Assembly (NCBI RefSeq): GCF_008035925.1 | Contig: NZ_CP036264.1 | Location: forward strand, 2,538,443-2,602,442 | Source: Stieleria maiorica | GTDB lineage: Bacteria; Planctomycetota; Planctomycetia; Pirellulales; Pirellulaceae | Direction of reading: 5' to 3' | Length of the DNA stretch: 64,000 nt | Part shown: positions 35,748 through 44,035 of the stretch, in pieces | Position numbering within the stretch: position 1 is the first letter of the stretch | How the letters are laid out: the number at the start of each line of letters is the position of its first letter | Notes under the pieces: model-generated | What the model saw: the letters and a program-made list of their open reading frames with translations, nothing else | The model's database searches: none | What the model was told of the DNA's origin: nothing | Program-made: the position numbers and the translations under genes

Positions 35748-36446
35748 CTAGGCAAGATCGAACAGCATCAACTCGGCCGTACCATCCGTGCTTAGCTCAA
35801 TCGAATCTTCGTCGCTGATTGCCGCGCCGTCGCTTGTCCCTAGCGATGCACCGTTCAACTCCACAGAACCTCGTAACACCTGGACCCAACCATGACGTTG
35901 GTTTGCCAAGGGCATTTTGACCGCTTGAGTACCGTCCAAATCAAGCAGGTAGATCTTTGCGTCGGTATGGATGGTCAGCGAATCGGACTGCCCATCGGGA
36001 GAAGCGACGAGCTGCAATTCGTTTAATCGCTGGGACTTTTCAAACGTTTTTTGCTCATAGCTGGGTTCGAGATCGCGTTCGGATGGGATCAGCCAGATCT
36101 GGTAGAAATGCATCGGCTCGCTGGACGATGGATTGAATTCACTGTGCGAGATCCCAGTCCCCGCGCTGATCCGTTGAAATTCGCCTGGCTTGAGGACTTC
36201 CCCATTGCCCATCGAATCCTTGTGTTCAATTGCACCTTCCAGGACATACGAAACGATTTCCATGTTGTCGTGCTGATGAGTACCGAAGCCTTTTCCCGCT
36301 GCGACGCGGTCTTCGTTCATCACGCGCAGGCTGCGAAAGCCCATCTGCTCGCGATCTCGGTACGAAGTGAAGGAAAACGTGTGGTACGTCTTGAGCCAGC
36401 CGTGATCGGCATGACCGCGTTCGTCTGCGCTGCGAATCTTGATCAT
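35748..36446 (-). CDS. Pirin-family bicupin (quercetinase-like)
   Basis: A 232-aa bicupin of the YhhW/pirin family. The N-terminal cupin holds the metal ligands GTHQHDNMEIVSYVLEGAIEHKDS and a later GISHSEFN. The C-terminal cupin is degenerate, as is normal for bacterial pirins. The start at 36446 (MIKIRSADERGHADHGWLKTYHTFSF) is the usual family start; the frame continues upstream without conservation. Members can oxidise quercetin or act as redox sensors binding iron. It lies between gntR and wrbA on the same strand, with a GTTATAAC core upstream. Confidence 0.92.
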   Translation of the reverse strand: MIKIRSADERGHADHGWLKTYHTFSFTSYRDREQMGFRSLRVMNEDRVAAGKGFGTHQHDNMEIVSYVLEGAIEHKDSMGNGEVLKPGEFQRISAGTGISHSEFNPSSSEPMHFYQIWLIPSERDLEPSYEQKTFEKSQRLNELQLVASPDGQSDSLTIHTDAKIYLLDLDGTQAVKMPLANQRHGWVQVLRGSVELNGASLGTSDGAAISDEDSIELSTDGTAELMLFDLA

Positions 36447-36827
36447 TTCGGATAACCTCGAAATATTGCGACCGGCGGATAGGCATGGTTGTTCTATGCC
36501 TCCTGAACATTTCGCATCGGGAGCCGTGTTATCTTCTGTTATAACGCCAAGGTGGAGGAGGGAACATTGAAAATCCAGTTTTTTTCGTTTCAATGGCGTT
36601 CCGTCCCTCGGACGGGGCTTGGACTGGGACAGCAGCACGCTTGACAGCCGAGGGGAATGGCTGCAACTCACTCGGGCCGAATGATTTGCAAACGGCAGCT
36701 CGAATTCCATCCGCGATTGATGGTGCCTCGCCTGGAGGCGTTCTCGCCGATCGTTTCCCCGTCGGGAAATCGGCTGAGGCCTCGACACCAACGCGCTGAG
36801 TCGTCCTGCGCGTTACACGAAGGGGAT
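36447..36827. other. Intergenic region with a GTTATAAC half-operator
   Basis: This stretch lies between gntR and pirin and has no supported gene. CTGTTATAACGCC around 36538-36545 contains the 8-base core of the GntR palindrome but not its outer arms, so it may be a weaker site for the pirin gene. Confidence 0.4.
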
Positions 36828-37547
36828 CTAGATCCGCTCTCGACCTTGCTGGTTCAGAAAGTCCATGACGGTTTTTCGGCCGCGCTGGATTTGATCACTC
36901 ATCAACTGCCGTGCGCGTTTCGGGTCGCGGTCTCGCAATGCCTTCAGCAGTTCCGCTTTCGATTTGCACGTCTCCCGAGCGACCTCCGCCGTCAACAATC
37001 GCGGATCATAACGTTGGGCCGCGAAGACCATTGCGATGGCCCGGTTGTCTTTGATGACTTTTGCAAGCAACGGATTTCGCGACGCCTCGATCAACAGTTC
37101 ATGAAATTGCTGCTCGTCATCCATCCAGCGCTCCAGTTGACGTTTCGTACTGTACCCCTTGGGCGAATCACATATCTGCTTGGCGGTTTCTCCGGCTCGA
37201 TCAAGGATGAACTGGAGCTCTTCCAGTTGATCCTCAGTGATGTACTGGGCGGCTTCGGACGCAGCGCAACTCTCAAGTGCATCGCGCAAGACGTAGATGT
37301 TGTTGAGATCCTGACGACTTGTTTTGCGAACATATGCACCGGCACCCGGAACATGGTCCACCAAGCCCTCGCTGGAAAGCCGATTGATCGCCTCGCGAAC
37401 CGGAATCACACTGACCCCGATTTCTTCTGCGAGCGTTCGATTGACCAACTGTTTTCCGGGCGGATACTCCCCGCTTGCGAGCTTCTCTCGAATGTATTCG
37501 TACGACAATTCAGAAAGATTTTGACTCACGGGTGCGCTCGGTAACAT
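36828..37547 (-). CDS. GntR-family regulator, FadR/FCD subfamily (NanR-like role)
   Basis: A 239-aa regulator. The N-terminal winged helix has LAEEIGVSVIPVREAINRLSSEGLV, the GntR recognition helix; residues 85-225 form the all-helical FCD ligand-binding domain with metal-type residues (DDEQQFHELLIEAS). A palindrome with the same core stands upstream of this gene and of the sialic-acid operon. FadR-type operators commonly have such TATAAC-like palindromes. The protein is therefore proposed to repress the sialic-acid operon and itself, with N-acetylneuraminate or N-acetylmannosamine as a possible effector. Confidence 0.88.
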   Translation of the reverse strand: MLPSAPVSQNLSELSYEYIREKLASGEYPPGKQLVNRTLAEEIGVSVIPVREAINRLSSEGLVDHVPGAGAYVRKTSRQDLNNIYVLRDALESCAASEAAQYITEDQLEELQFILDRAGETAKQICDSPKGYSTKRQLERWMDDEQQFHELLIEASRNPLLAKVIKDNRAIAMVFAAQRYDPRLLTAEVARETCKSKAELLKALRDRDPKRARQLMSDQIQRGRKTVMDFLNQQGRERI

Positions 37548-37668
37548 TCTTAGACGAAAATGAAATCAGTGACGAAAGCGGGATCTTTCGTAGACTCGAC
37601 GCCGTCGACCGCAGAGACATCGCTCAACATTGCCTGATGACGGGTCTCAGCGGTTACGGTCGGCGTCG

Positions 37669-37680
37669 ATGTTATAACAT
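37669..37680. promoter_or_regulatory. GntR autoregulatory operator
   Basis: ATGTTATAACAT is a perfect 12-base palindrome about 120 bases upstream of the gntR start and identical to the core of the site at 34468. Confidence 0.65.
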
Positions 37681-37825
37681 TACATCTTCCTGCGTCCAAC
37701 GGATAGACGGCTGGACACTCTCTTTCCCCACCGAGCGGGAGCCGAAAGTTGCCAGATGGGTTGACATGCGATCCTTGGCAAAGTGGAGTTGACTTGATGC
37801 TCAATCCAGAAAGTGCGGCATTGCC

Positions 37826-38680
37826 CTACGATTTGGGTACCGTCAAAACGCTACACGGGGCTTCACGAACGACATGTCGCGCCACACCGCCAAGTCCATC
37901 GAATTTGCCGATCAGCACAAGGTCTGCGGGAAGATCGTTCGCGCGTTGAACAGCTTGCAGCGCCGGGATTCCTTGGCACGTTTCCAATGTGACATCGAGA
38001 CCCGCCAGCGGGCCATGGGCCAGCTTCGCGAAGCGATCCTCGACAGTTGGCATTGCGGCTCCGCGGCTGTGCGAGATACTCTCGATCCAACCGCGAACGT
38101 GATCGTCGTTGCTTGTCGGTGGTTGATAGACATGGACGAAGCGAAACCTGCTGTCGAAGTGTTTGGAGAGTAATCCCATCGCCGGGAGAACGGCTGTGGG
38201 AGGGTCGTAGAAATCGTGCGGAACCAAGACGGACTGAGGATCAAACGTTGTCGCATTTCCGCGCGGTCTAAACAACAGAACCGGCTTGGACGAGTGCCGA
38301 ATCACACGGTCGGCGAAGCTTCCCAACAACGCGAGAGGAATCCCGGTTCGACCAGTAGGTGAAATAACGACCAGGTCAATTTCGAGTTCGTCTTCGAGTG
38401 CCCGCTGGCGCGATCGCGTCCATCGTTTGCGTATCAGATGCGGTGTAACATCAACGCTTGCGAAGCTTGGATGCGTACACGCTTCGCTGGAGAGTGCTTG
38501 CGCGAGATTCTCAAAGTGCTGGTCTCGATCCCGCTGAGGCAACAAGCTGGGCACTACGCCGGTGAAGTGCGTTAAATGGATCATTGCATCGAGCTTTGAC
38601 GCAACGTTCACTGCACTGGCGTAAGCGCTTCGGGCAATCTCTGAGAAATCAGTCATGAGCAAGATGTGTCGGATATTCAT
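37826..38680 (-). CDS. Tandem universal stress protein
   Basis: A 284-aa protein with two Usp domains. The first opens NIRHILLMTDFSEIARSAYASA and has the nucleotide loop SPTGRTGIPLALLGSFAD, a slight variant of the canonical G-2x-G-9x-G. The second begins around FDPQSVLVPHDFYDPPTAVLPA and ends ARHVVREAPCSVLTVP without a full ATP loop. The start at 38680 has GAGGAAA upstream and lies eight bases after the stop of the HAD-HerA gene, so it ends the dps operon. It differs from the UspE-type pair of the window. Confidence 0.9.
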   Translation of the reverse strand: MNIRHILLMTDFSEIARSAYASAVNVASKLDAMIHLTHFTGVVPSLLPQRDRDQHFENLAQALSSEACTHPSFASVDVTPHLIRKRWTRSRQRALEDELEIDLVVISPTGRTGIPLALLGSFADRVIRHSSKPVLLFRPRGNATTFDPQSVLVPHDFYDPPTAVLPAMGLLSKHFDSRFRFVHVYQPPTSNDDHVRGWIESISHSRGAAMPTVEDRFAKLAHGPLAGLDVTLETCQGIPALQAVQRANDLPADLVLIGKFDGLGGVARHVVREAPCSVLTVPKS

Positions 38681-38688
38681 GGTTTCCT

Positions 38689-40431
38689 CTATTGGTGAGT
38701 TGATTCGTATCGTCGTTCGATGATCTCTGCCAGGTCGGTGGCAAAGCATTCTTTCGCTACTTCACGCTTGTGTTTTGACTCCAGCTGCCTGACATCGTTG
38801 GCAAGGTCATGGTCACAGAACAGGCTCGCGATCCAACGTGAAATGTCGTGATGCCGATTGTGGCCCGCTAAAACACTTGGCGTGGTACGACTTGCCGCCG
38901 CCGAAAGCTCTCGTAGTGTTGCCGCGGTTTCGCCAACAGGTCGACCATTTTCGGTGAAGACGAATTGGCGTCCCTCGGGGACCGGGATATCGAAATACTT
39001 GGTGCGGTGACGGACATGCGTGGTCAAACGAGGTGCGACGACGAAGCGGCGGAGCCTTCCGGCGACTTCTTCTGTAGGTGGCAACAGTGCTGCTTCGGTG
39101 ATCCCGAGATTTGCAAGTTGATCGTACCAGTCGTGAGAGTCGACGTTTGAGAACGTGGTGTCGTCGAGCATGTTTCTCAGCGCATCCACTTCCTTCTGCT
39201 CGGCCAGCCGCGTGACGGCCACCACATCGACCAGCTTCAAGACGTTGGCCGGCAACAGCGAGGGTAGGTAGGTTACCAGCGTATAGCCATCGAGTTGCGA
39301 ATCCAGCAATCCGACGCCGTCGGTACCGTCCAAGAAATAATGGCACTCGTCGAGCAAGATGCGATGTGGAAATCCGCGCTCACGGCGGTGCTGGGCCACC
39401 AAGGGCAAGTGCTGTTGGATGTATTCGCGTTTTTGGTGATGTTCCAGGTGCGACAGATTCAAAACCACACTCAACCCCTGCTGCAATAACATTTTCAAGT
39501 CGTCGCCGTGTGGCAAGAGTCGCCCCGCGCCAAGCACGACCGTATTCGGCAGCGTAGCGAGGCTGCTGTAGTCGCCCTCTGGATCAAACGCATAAACCGT
39601 ATAGCCTTGCAGGATCTGTTGTTCGACCAGCAAACCCGCCAGCCATGATTTACCGCTCTTTGTATCACCGGCCACCAGGACATTGCGTCCACGAATTGCG
39701 ATTTCAAACGGAGCCTTGCCCTCGATTTCCTCCAGGATCAGCTTGCGATGCGTCATCGTTTCTGGCGGCAACCGTATATCTGCTGAGATGCGTTTGATGT
39801 ACTCGCCAACGGCTGCGGGCCCGTGGCCCTCGATGACATGCCCCGCCACCTGCTTCAACCGTTCCGACCCCCAGGCGACAGCCACGCCGTGTTCACAACA
39901 AGCGATTAACTCGTGATCGTTTTCGGCATCGCCGATCCCGACCGCATTGTGAACCGAGACTCCAAGCGCCCCCAGCAACTCACGCAAGCCGACCGACTTG
40001 CTGATCGACGCAGGCAGCAACATCATCCGCCCGCGATTAAAAGTGATCGCCAGCGGTAGCTCCAACTCGCGGATCAGCTCAATCGCAACGTCGGCATACT
40101 CGGCATCCATTTCCACCACGCAGCGTCCCACTTTGAAATCAATACCGCGATGCGTCAGCTTCGAGATCAAGGACAAAGGTGGCGCGCTGCCGAGCACGCT
40201 GATGTGCCCATTTGGGAACGCAACGACGGCCCCGTTTTCAGCAACGACACCGTCGACAAAGTCCAAACAACCCGCGACATGACGTAGCTCTGAAAGGATC
40301 CGCCCCGTCACGATCACAACCATCACGCCGCGCTTTCGAGCGACCGCGATTGCTTCGCGGACGGCTGGATCAAGCACTCCGTCCTGGGCGATCGTACCGT
40401 CATAATCGGTGGCAATGACTCGTAGTTGCAT
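38689..40431 (-). CDS. HAD-superfamily phosphatase fused to a HerA/FtsK-like ATPase
   Basis: A 580-aa protein with two unrelated halves. Residues 1-215 are a Cof-type HAD hydrolase: nucleophile Asp9 and Asp11 in TDYDGT, motif VTGR at 41-44 and acidic GIGDAENDHEL at 165-175. Residues 240-580 are a P-loop ATPase: Walker A GDTKSGKS at 255-262, Walker B ILLDECHYF with Asp361-Glu362, and a C-terminal helical part. The ATPase resembles HerA/DUF87 proteins, which usually pump or translocate DNA, though here it lacks long partner domains. The combination is unusual. It is preceded by mgtC (30 bases) and followed by usp in an operon with dps, hinting at a starvation or stress role. Confidence 0.85.
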   Translation of the reverse strand: MQLRVIATDYDGTIAQDGVLDPAVREAIAVARKRGVMVVIVTGRILSELRHVAGCLDFVDGVVAENGAVVAFPNGHISVLGSAPPLSLISKLTHRGIDFKVGRCVVEMDAEYADVAIELIRELELPLAITFNRGRMMLLPASISKSVGLRELLGALGVSVHNAVGIGDAENDHELIACCEHGVAVAWGSERLKQVAGHVIEGHGPAAVGEYIKRISADIRLPPETMTHRKLILEEIEGKAPFEIAIRGRNVLVAGDTKSGKSWLAGLLVEQQILQGYTVYAFDPEGDYSSLATLPNTVVLGAGRLLPHGDDLKMLLQQGLSVVLNLSHLEHHQKREYIQQHLPLVAQHRRERGFPHRILLDECHYFLDGTDGVGLLDSQLDGYTLVTYLPSLLPANVLKLVDVVAVTRLAEQKEVDALRNMLDDTTFSNVDSHDWYDQLANLGITEAALLPPTEEVAGRLRRFVVAPRLTTHVRHRTKYFDIPVPEGRQFVFTENGRPVGETAATLRELSAAASRTTPSVLAGHNRHHDISRWIASLFCDHDLANDVRQLESKHKREVAKECFATDLAEIIERRYESTHQ

Positions 40432-40461
40432 GCTGGTTTCCCTGGGTAGTCGACTTTCAAT

Positions 40462-40962
40462 TCAACTTTCAAACTGTCGAACATCGGATGATTCTGTTTC
40501 AGTAACGTGTTCTTTTCCAATCACCTTGGTGATGGGGCGAAGGCTCGCCAGAACCATAATGGAGATCAATCCGGCGGCGGCGGCCAATGCGTACTCGCCC
40601 ATCCCAGCCACCGTGCCCAACGCAGCCGCCAACCAAATCGAGCTGGCTGTCGTGAGTCCCTTGATCTTCACTTCGTTGCTGAGTTTTAGGATCGTCCCCG
40701 CACCTAGGAAGCCGATTCCCGCTGCAATCCCTTGTATCACGCGTGTGACATCGTTTGAGTCATCCGGCGTGGTCGTGATTGCCGCGATCGTAAAGATGGC
40801 TGCACCTAGTGAGACCATCATGTGCGTTCGAATGCCGGCCCACTGACCGCGCAATTGACGCTCTAGCCCCAGCAAGCCTCCAAGTATCACAGCGACGATC
40901 AGCCGCAGACAATCCGCGCCGAACTTTTGGAAGGCTTCGTGGTTGAGCAACCACTCCATCAT
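40462..40962 (-). CDS. MgtC/SapB-family membrane protein
   Basis: A 166-aa inner-membrane protein with four to five helices. The family motif GLLGLERQLRGQWAGIRTHMMVSLGAAIFT is complete, followed by RVIQGIAAGIGFLGAGTILK. The MgtC C-terminal cytoplasmic ACT-like domain is absent, so it is the short SapB-like form. MgtC proteins aid survival under magnesium limitation and restrain the F-type ATP synthase in some species. The start overlaps the stop of the 81-aa gene by four bases (ATGA), showing coupling. Confidence 0.9.
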   Translation of the reverse strand: MMEWLLNHEAFQKFGADCLRLIVAVILGGLLGLERQLRGQWAGIRTHMMVSLGAAIFTIAAITTTPDDSNDVTRVIQGIAAGIGFLGAGTILKLSNEVKIKGLTTASSIWLAAALGTVAGMGEYALAAAAGLISIMVLASLRPITKVIGKEHVTETESSDVRQFES

Positions 40963-41204
40963 CCGACCGCCTCCGCTTTGACTGCCTGTTTCGATTCTGG
41001 CGTGCGAACAATGGTAGTTCGCACGCTCGATGCATCAGCAGTCGAGGTGACGGGGATTTCAGGAACGGCCACTGTGAAGGTCAGACCATGGTTCGTTTGA
41101 ATGGTCACCGTGACGGAATTCAGATCGCTGGACACGATTACTACTTTTGAAAAAGAGACAAAGAAAGGGTTTGTCGGAGGCGTTCCAGAACTCACTGGCT
41201 CCAA
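40959..41204 (-). CDS. Hypothetical 81-aa protein
   Basis: No family is recognised. The sequence is rich in Ser, Thr and Val (VVIVSSDLNSVTVTIQTNHGLTFTV), suggesting beta strands, with a charged C-terminal tail. Its stop overlaps the mgtC start (ATGA), and it starts 42 bases after dps, so it lies inside the operon and is probably translated. The small size fits a regulator or adaptor, but there is nothing to show this. Confidence 0.45.
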   Translation of the reverse strand: MEPVSSGTPPTNPFFVSFSKVVIVSSDLNSVTVTIQTNHGLTFTVAVPEIPVTSTADASSVRTTIVRTPESKQAVKAEAVG

Positions 41205-41246
41205 CGATAAAAAAAGGCGAGGCTGACCGCTGGGATCGAATTAAAA

Positions 41247-41744
41247 CTATCCCTGAAGGTGCGATTCGAGGAAGTAAAGACTCTTGTTGACTTCACGAGT
41301 GATCTCGGTAAACAAATCCGCGGTGACCGCATCGTTTTCGTCTTCGGCTCGTTTGATGGCGGCACGTGACGACGCGCCGTACGCAGCGAATCGATCCGCC
41401 ATCGCAACGACAAATTCCTTGCCATCGGTCATCTCGATCGGCAGTTCATCAATCTGCGAGTTCGTTGCCGCCAGTCTTGCGGTACCGCGTGCCAAGCCGC
41501 CCAACGCAGTCGCCCGCTCGGCGATGTCATCTGCGTAACGATCAAAGTTGGCGGCTAGATCGTCGAACAGCACGTGCAATGACATGAACTTCATTCCTTT
41601 CACGTTCCAGTGAGCCTGCTTGATCTGCGAGTACAGGTCGAACGTGTCGGCAAGCTGCTGATTTAACAGGTCGATCATCGGTTCACGCGAACACAGGGGG
41701 ATGTCGATCCGAGTCTCGAGTTCCGTTGCGGTTGCCATGCTCAT
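41247..41744 (-). CDS. dps: Dps-family DNA-binding ferritin-like protein
   Basis: A 165-aa ferritin-like protein. The ferroxidase site residues are in AHWNVKGMKFMSLHVLFDDLAANFDRYADDIAERATALGG (His, Asp and Glu at the Dps spacing). The C-terminus is short (FLESHLQG), lacking a long basic tail. Dps stores iron and uses hydrogen peroxide to oxidise it, protecting DNA during starvation. The start at 41744 is preferred because GAGGAAAC lies seven bases upstream; an earlier ATG at 41759 lacks one. It is the first gene of the dps-mgtC-HAD/HerA-usp operon. Confidence 0.93.
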   Translation of the reverse strand: MSMATATELETRIDIPLCSREPMIDLLNQQLADTFDLYSQIKQAHWNVKGMKFMSLHVLFDDLAANFDRYADDIAERATALGGLARGTARLAATNSQIDELPIEMTDGKEFVVAMADRFAAYGASSRAAIKRAEDENDAVTADLFTEITREVNKSLYFLESHLQG

Positions 41745-41759
41745 GATTTGTTTCCTCAT

Positions 41760-42228
41760 TTCGATCCGGGATATCGGTTGCGGGTCGCCCGTTGCTGACG
41801 CCGCTGAACGTCATCCCATCAATGCAGGTTCCGTTCCAATCAGTGGTTGGGGGCGAGAATGACGCAAGCTGCCCAGCAACAGAAGGATTCGGTGTGCATC
41901 GACCGATCGACAGCGTCAACCTGCGGCTTGAAGCGTCAACTCCAGGAGACACTTTTCGCGGTAGATTGGTACTTCCGTGTCGCTTTCGTAGGGCCGAGGT
42001 GGTAGGCGGCTGGAGCAACACGAGAATCCGACCCGGCCAACAGGCTAACGTGCGAGTTAATGTCGAACTTGCTTGGTCCAGCGTTTGCATGCGGTTGTGC
42101 AGTAAGCGTCGGCGAAGTGTCGACCTTGTTTCTTTCAAACTGATGTCAATGAAATGAACATGCAAACCGAACAACGCAAACAAACTACACGCCAATACAA
42201 CTTCGCGACAATCAAACCACTCAAACTG
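41760..42228. other. Divergent intergenic region between dps and the quinone oxidoreductase
   Basis: About 470 bases that must contain both promoters. No supported gene or strong palindrome is visible; long open frames here are shadows. Confidence 0.4.
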
Positions 42229-43170
42229 ATGCATGCGGTCGTCTTCGACAACTACGGCGGCGCCAGCGTTCTGCGCACGGGGGTGGTTGAGGTTCCGCGA
42301 CGACTGCCAGGCCAGCTTCTGATTCATGTGGAGGCGTCGAGCGTGAATCCGATCGACTACCGGCTTCGCAGGGGCGAGTTGAAAGGGTTGCTATTGTTCG
42401 GGTTTCCTAGAGTTCCCGGATACGACGTTGCCGGTCAGATCGTGGATTGTGATCCGGATGCTCCCTTCAAGCCCGGTGATCGAGTGATGGCGTATCTCAA
42501 CCACCTTCGTGGGGGAGCTTGTGCCGAGTTTGTTGTTTGCCCGATTGATGTGGCAGCAAAAATCCCTGACACGATGCCGATGCAGGAAGCGGCCGCGATC
42601 CCACTGGCAGGGACGACCGCGCTCCAGTCACTTCGTGATCATGGGCAGATCGCTCCCGGAAAACGGGTGCTCATCAACGGAGCGAGTGGTGGCGTGGGAG
42701 CTTTCGCCATTCAAATTGCGAAACGCTACGAAGCACACGTCACCGCGATTGCCAGTGGTTCCAATGAGGATTTCTGCATCGACCTCGGCGCGGATCGTTT
42801 CTACGACTACTCCGAAGTTGATTACACCAACTTAGGTGAACAGTGGGATCTGATTTTCGACGTCGCAGGGAAATCTGGTTATCTGGACGCACGTCGTGTG
42901 CTTTCCGAAGGCGGGCGCTATGTTTCAACCGAACCCAATGCGATCGAGATGTTCATGACAGTCGTGACGTGGCCATTGTCGAAGTCCGGGACCGTGATGC
43001 TGGCCAAACCTTCGGCCGCTGATCTCCGTGAGCTAATCGAACTCTACGAACTCGGTAAACTGAAGGTAACGATCGACAGTGTGTTTTCAATGAACCAGGC
43101 CGCCGATGCGCATCGCCGCGTCGAAGCAGGCGTCGACCACGGAAAAGTCGTGCTGGTGAACCGATTTTAG
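42229..43170 (+). CDS. Zinc-free quinone oxidoreductase / medium-chain dehydrogenase
   Basis: A 313-aa MDR-superfamily enzyme. MHAVVFDNYGGASVLR is the usual start, ASSVNPIDYRLRRG is the QOR signature, and NGASGGVGAFAIQIAK is the NADP-binding Rossmann loop. Catalytic zinc cysteines are missing, as in quinone reductases. It reduces quinones or enones with NADPH. The frame extends upstream to 42154, but the first 25 residues are not conserved. It is divergent from dps, consistent with oxidative stress. Confidence 0.9.
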   Translation: MHAVVFDNYGGASVLRTGVVEVPRRLPGQLLIHVEASSVNPIDYRLRRGELKGLLLFGFPRVPGYDVAGQIVDCDPDAPFKPGDRVMAYLNHLRGGACAEFVVCPIDVAAKIPDTMPMQEAAAIPLAGTTALQSLRDHGQIAPGKRVLINGASGGVGAFAIQIAKRYEAHVTAIASGSNEDFCIDLGADRFYDYSEVDYTNLGEQWDLIFDVAGKSGYLDARRVLSEGGRYVSTEPNAIEMFMTVVTWPLSKSGTVMLAKPSAADLRELIELYELGKLKVTIDSVFSMNQAADAHRRVEAGVDHGKVVLVNRF

Positions 43171-43331
43171 TGGGTGGACCCATCAAGACCATTGGCGCTG
43201 AGTGACGATGAGAAGCCATCGCACCAATGCCAAGCCAAGGATCGCCGAGCCGTTGCGGGACCAATGTTGCGTTTCGGAGAAAGAACGGTGCCAGGGCACG
43301 ATAAAGAAACGCCTAACGAAAAGTGCAACGC

Positions 43332-43988
43332 ATGATGATTGAAGCAGCAGTGTTTGACATGGACGGTTTGATGATTGACTCGCAGCCCTATTGGCAAGAT
43401 GCCCAATTGGCGGTCTTTCCCCCGCTTGGCGTCACCATTACCCGCCAAGACACGATCGACACGACAGGAATGCGAGTCGATGAGCTTGTCCAAAGGTGCT
43501 ACGAAAGGTCGCCTTGGGATTCGGTCAGCCGCGAAGTCGTCTGCGACCGAATCGTCGACCGTGTGATTGAACGAGTGCGAGCGCACAAGCCCGCGATGCC
43601 TGGATTGAACCAGGCGATTGACGTTTGCCAACAGGCAGGATTGAAACTCGCAGTCGCTTCGTCGTCACCGATGACGTTGATCCAGGCGACGATCGATGCG
43701 CTCGATCTGAATGACGTTTTCGAAGTGATCGTATCAGGTGCTCAATTACGGTACTCGAAGCCTCATCCCGAAGTTTACCTGAACGCCGGTGACGCACTGG
43801 GCGTCCAGCCCCAGCGGTGTCTTGCGTTGGAGGACTCGTTTATTGGGCTACTGGCCGCCAAAGCAGCTCAGATGAAAACGATCGTGATTCCCGAAACGGC
43901 CGCCGCAAATCAAAACCACTTCGTCATCGCCGATCGCCAACTCACCTCGTTGCAGGAATTGACCGTAGACCTGCTGAATTCTTTTTAA
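43332..43988 (+). CDS. HAD-family sugar phosphatase (HxpB/YniC-like)
   Basis: A 218-aa haloacid-dehalogenase-family phosphatase. The nucleophile loop is FDMDGLMIDS (Asp9 and Asp11 from the start at 43332), SSSPMTLI carries the motif-II Ser, Lys is in RYSKPHPEVYL and the acidic loop is LEDSFIGLLAAKAA. It resembles E. coli YniC/HxpB, which acts on 2-deoxyglucose-6-phosphate and hexitol phosphates. It lies 160 bases after the quinone oxidoreductase and 47 bases before the cardiolipin synthase on the same strand. The natural substrate is unknown. Confidence 0.9.
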   Translation: MMIEAAVFDMDGLMIDSQPYWQDAQLAVFPPLGVTITRQDTIDTTGMRVDELVQRCYERSPWDSVSREVVCDRIVDRVIERVRAHKPAMPGLNQAIDVCQQAGLKLAVASSSPMTLIQATIDALDLNDVFEVIVSGAQLRYSKPHPEVYLNAGDALGVQPQRCLALEDSFIGLLAAKAAQMKTIVIPETAAANQNHFVIADRQLTSLQELTVDLLNSF

Positions 43989-44035
43989 GACCGGTAGAAT
44001 GAATCGGCGATCGTCGGCACGTCTACTCCTGAAAT

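Noticed and set aside
41683..42327. 214-codon minus-strand ORF over the dps promoter
   Set aside because: It overlaps dps in another frame and has no recognisable features.
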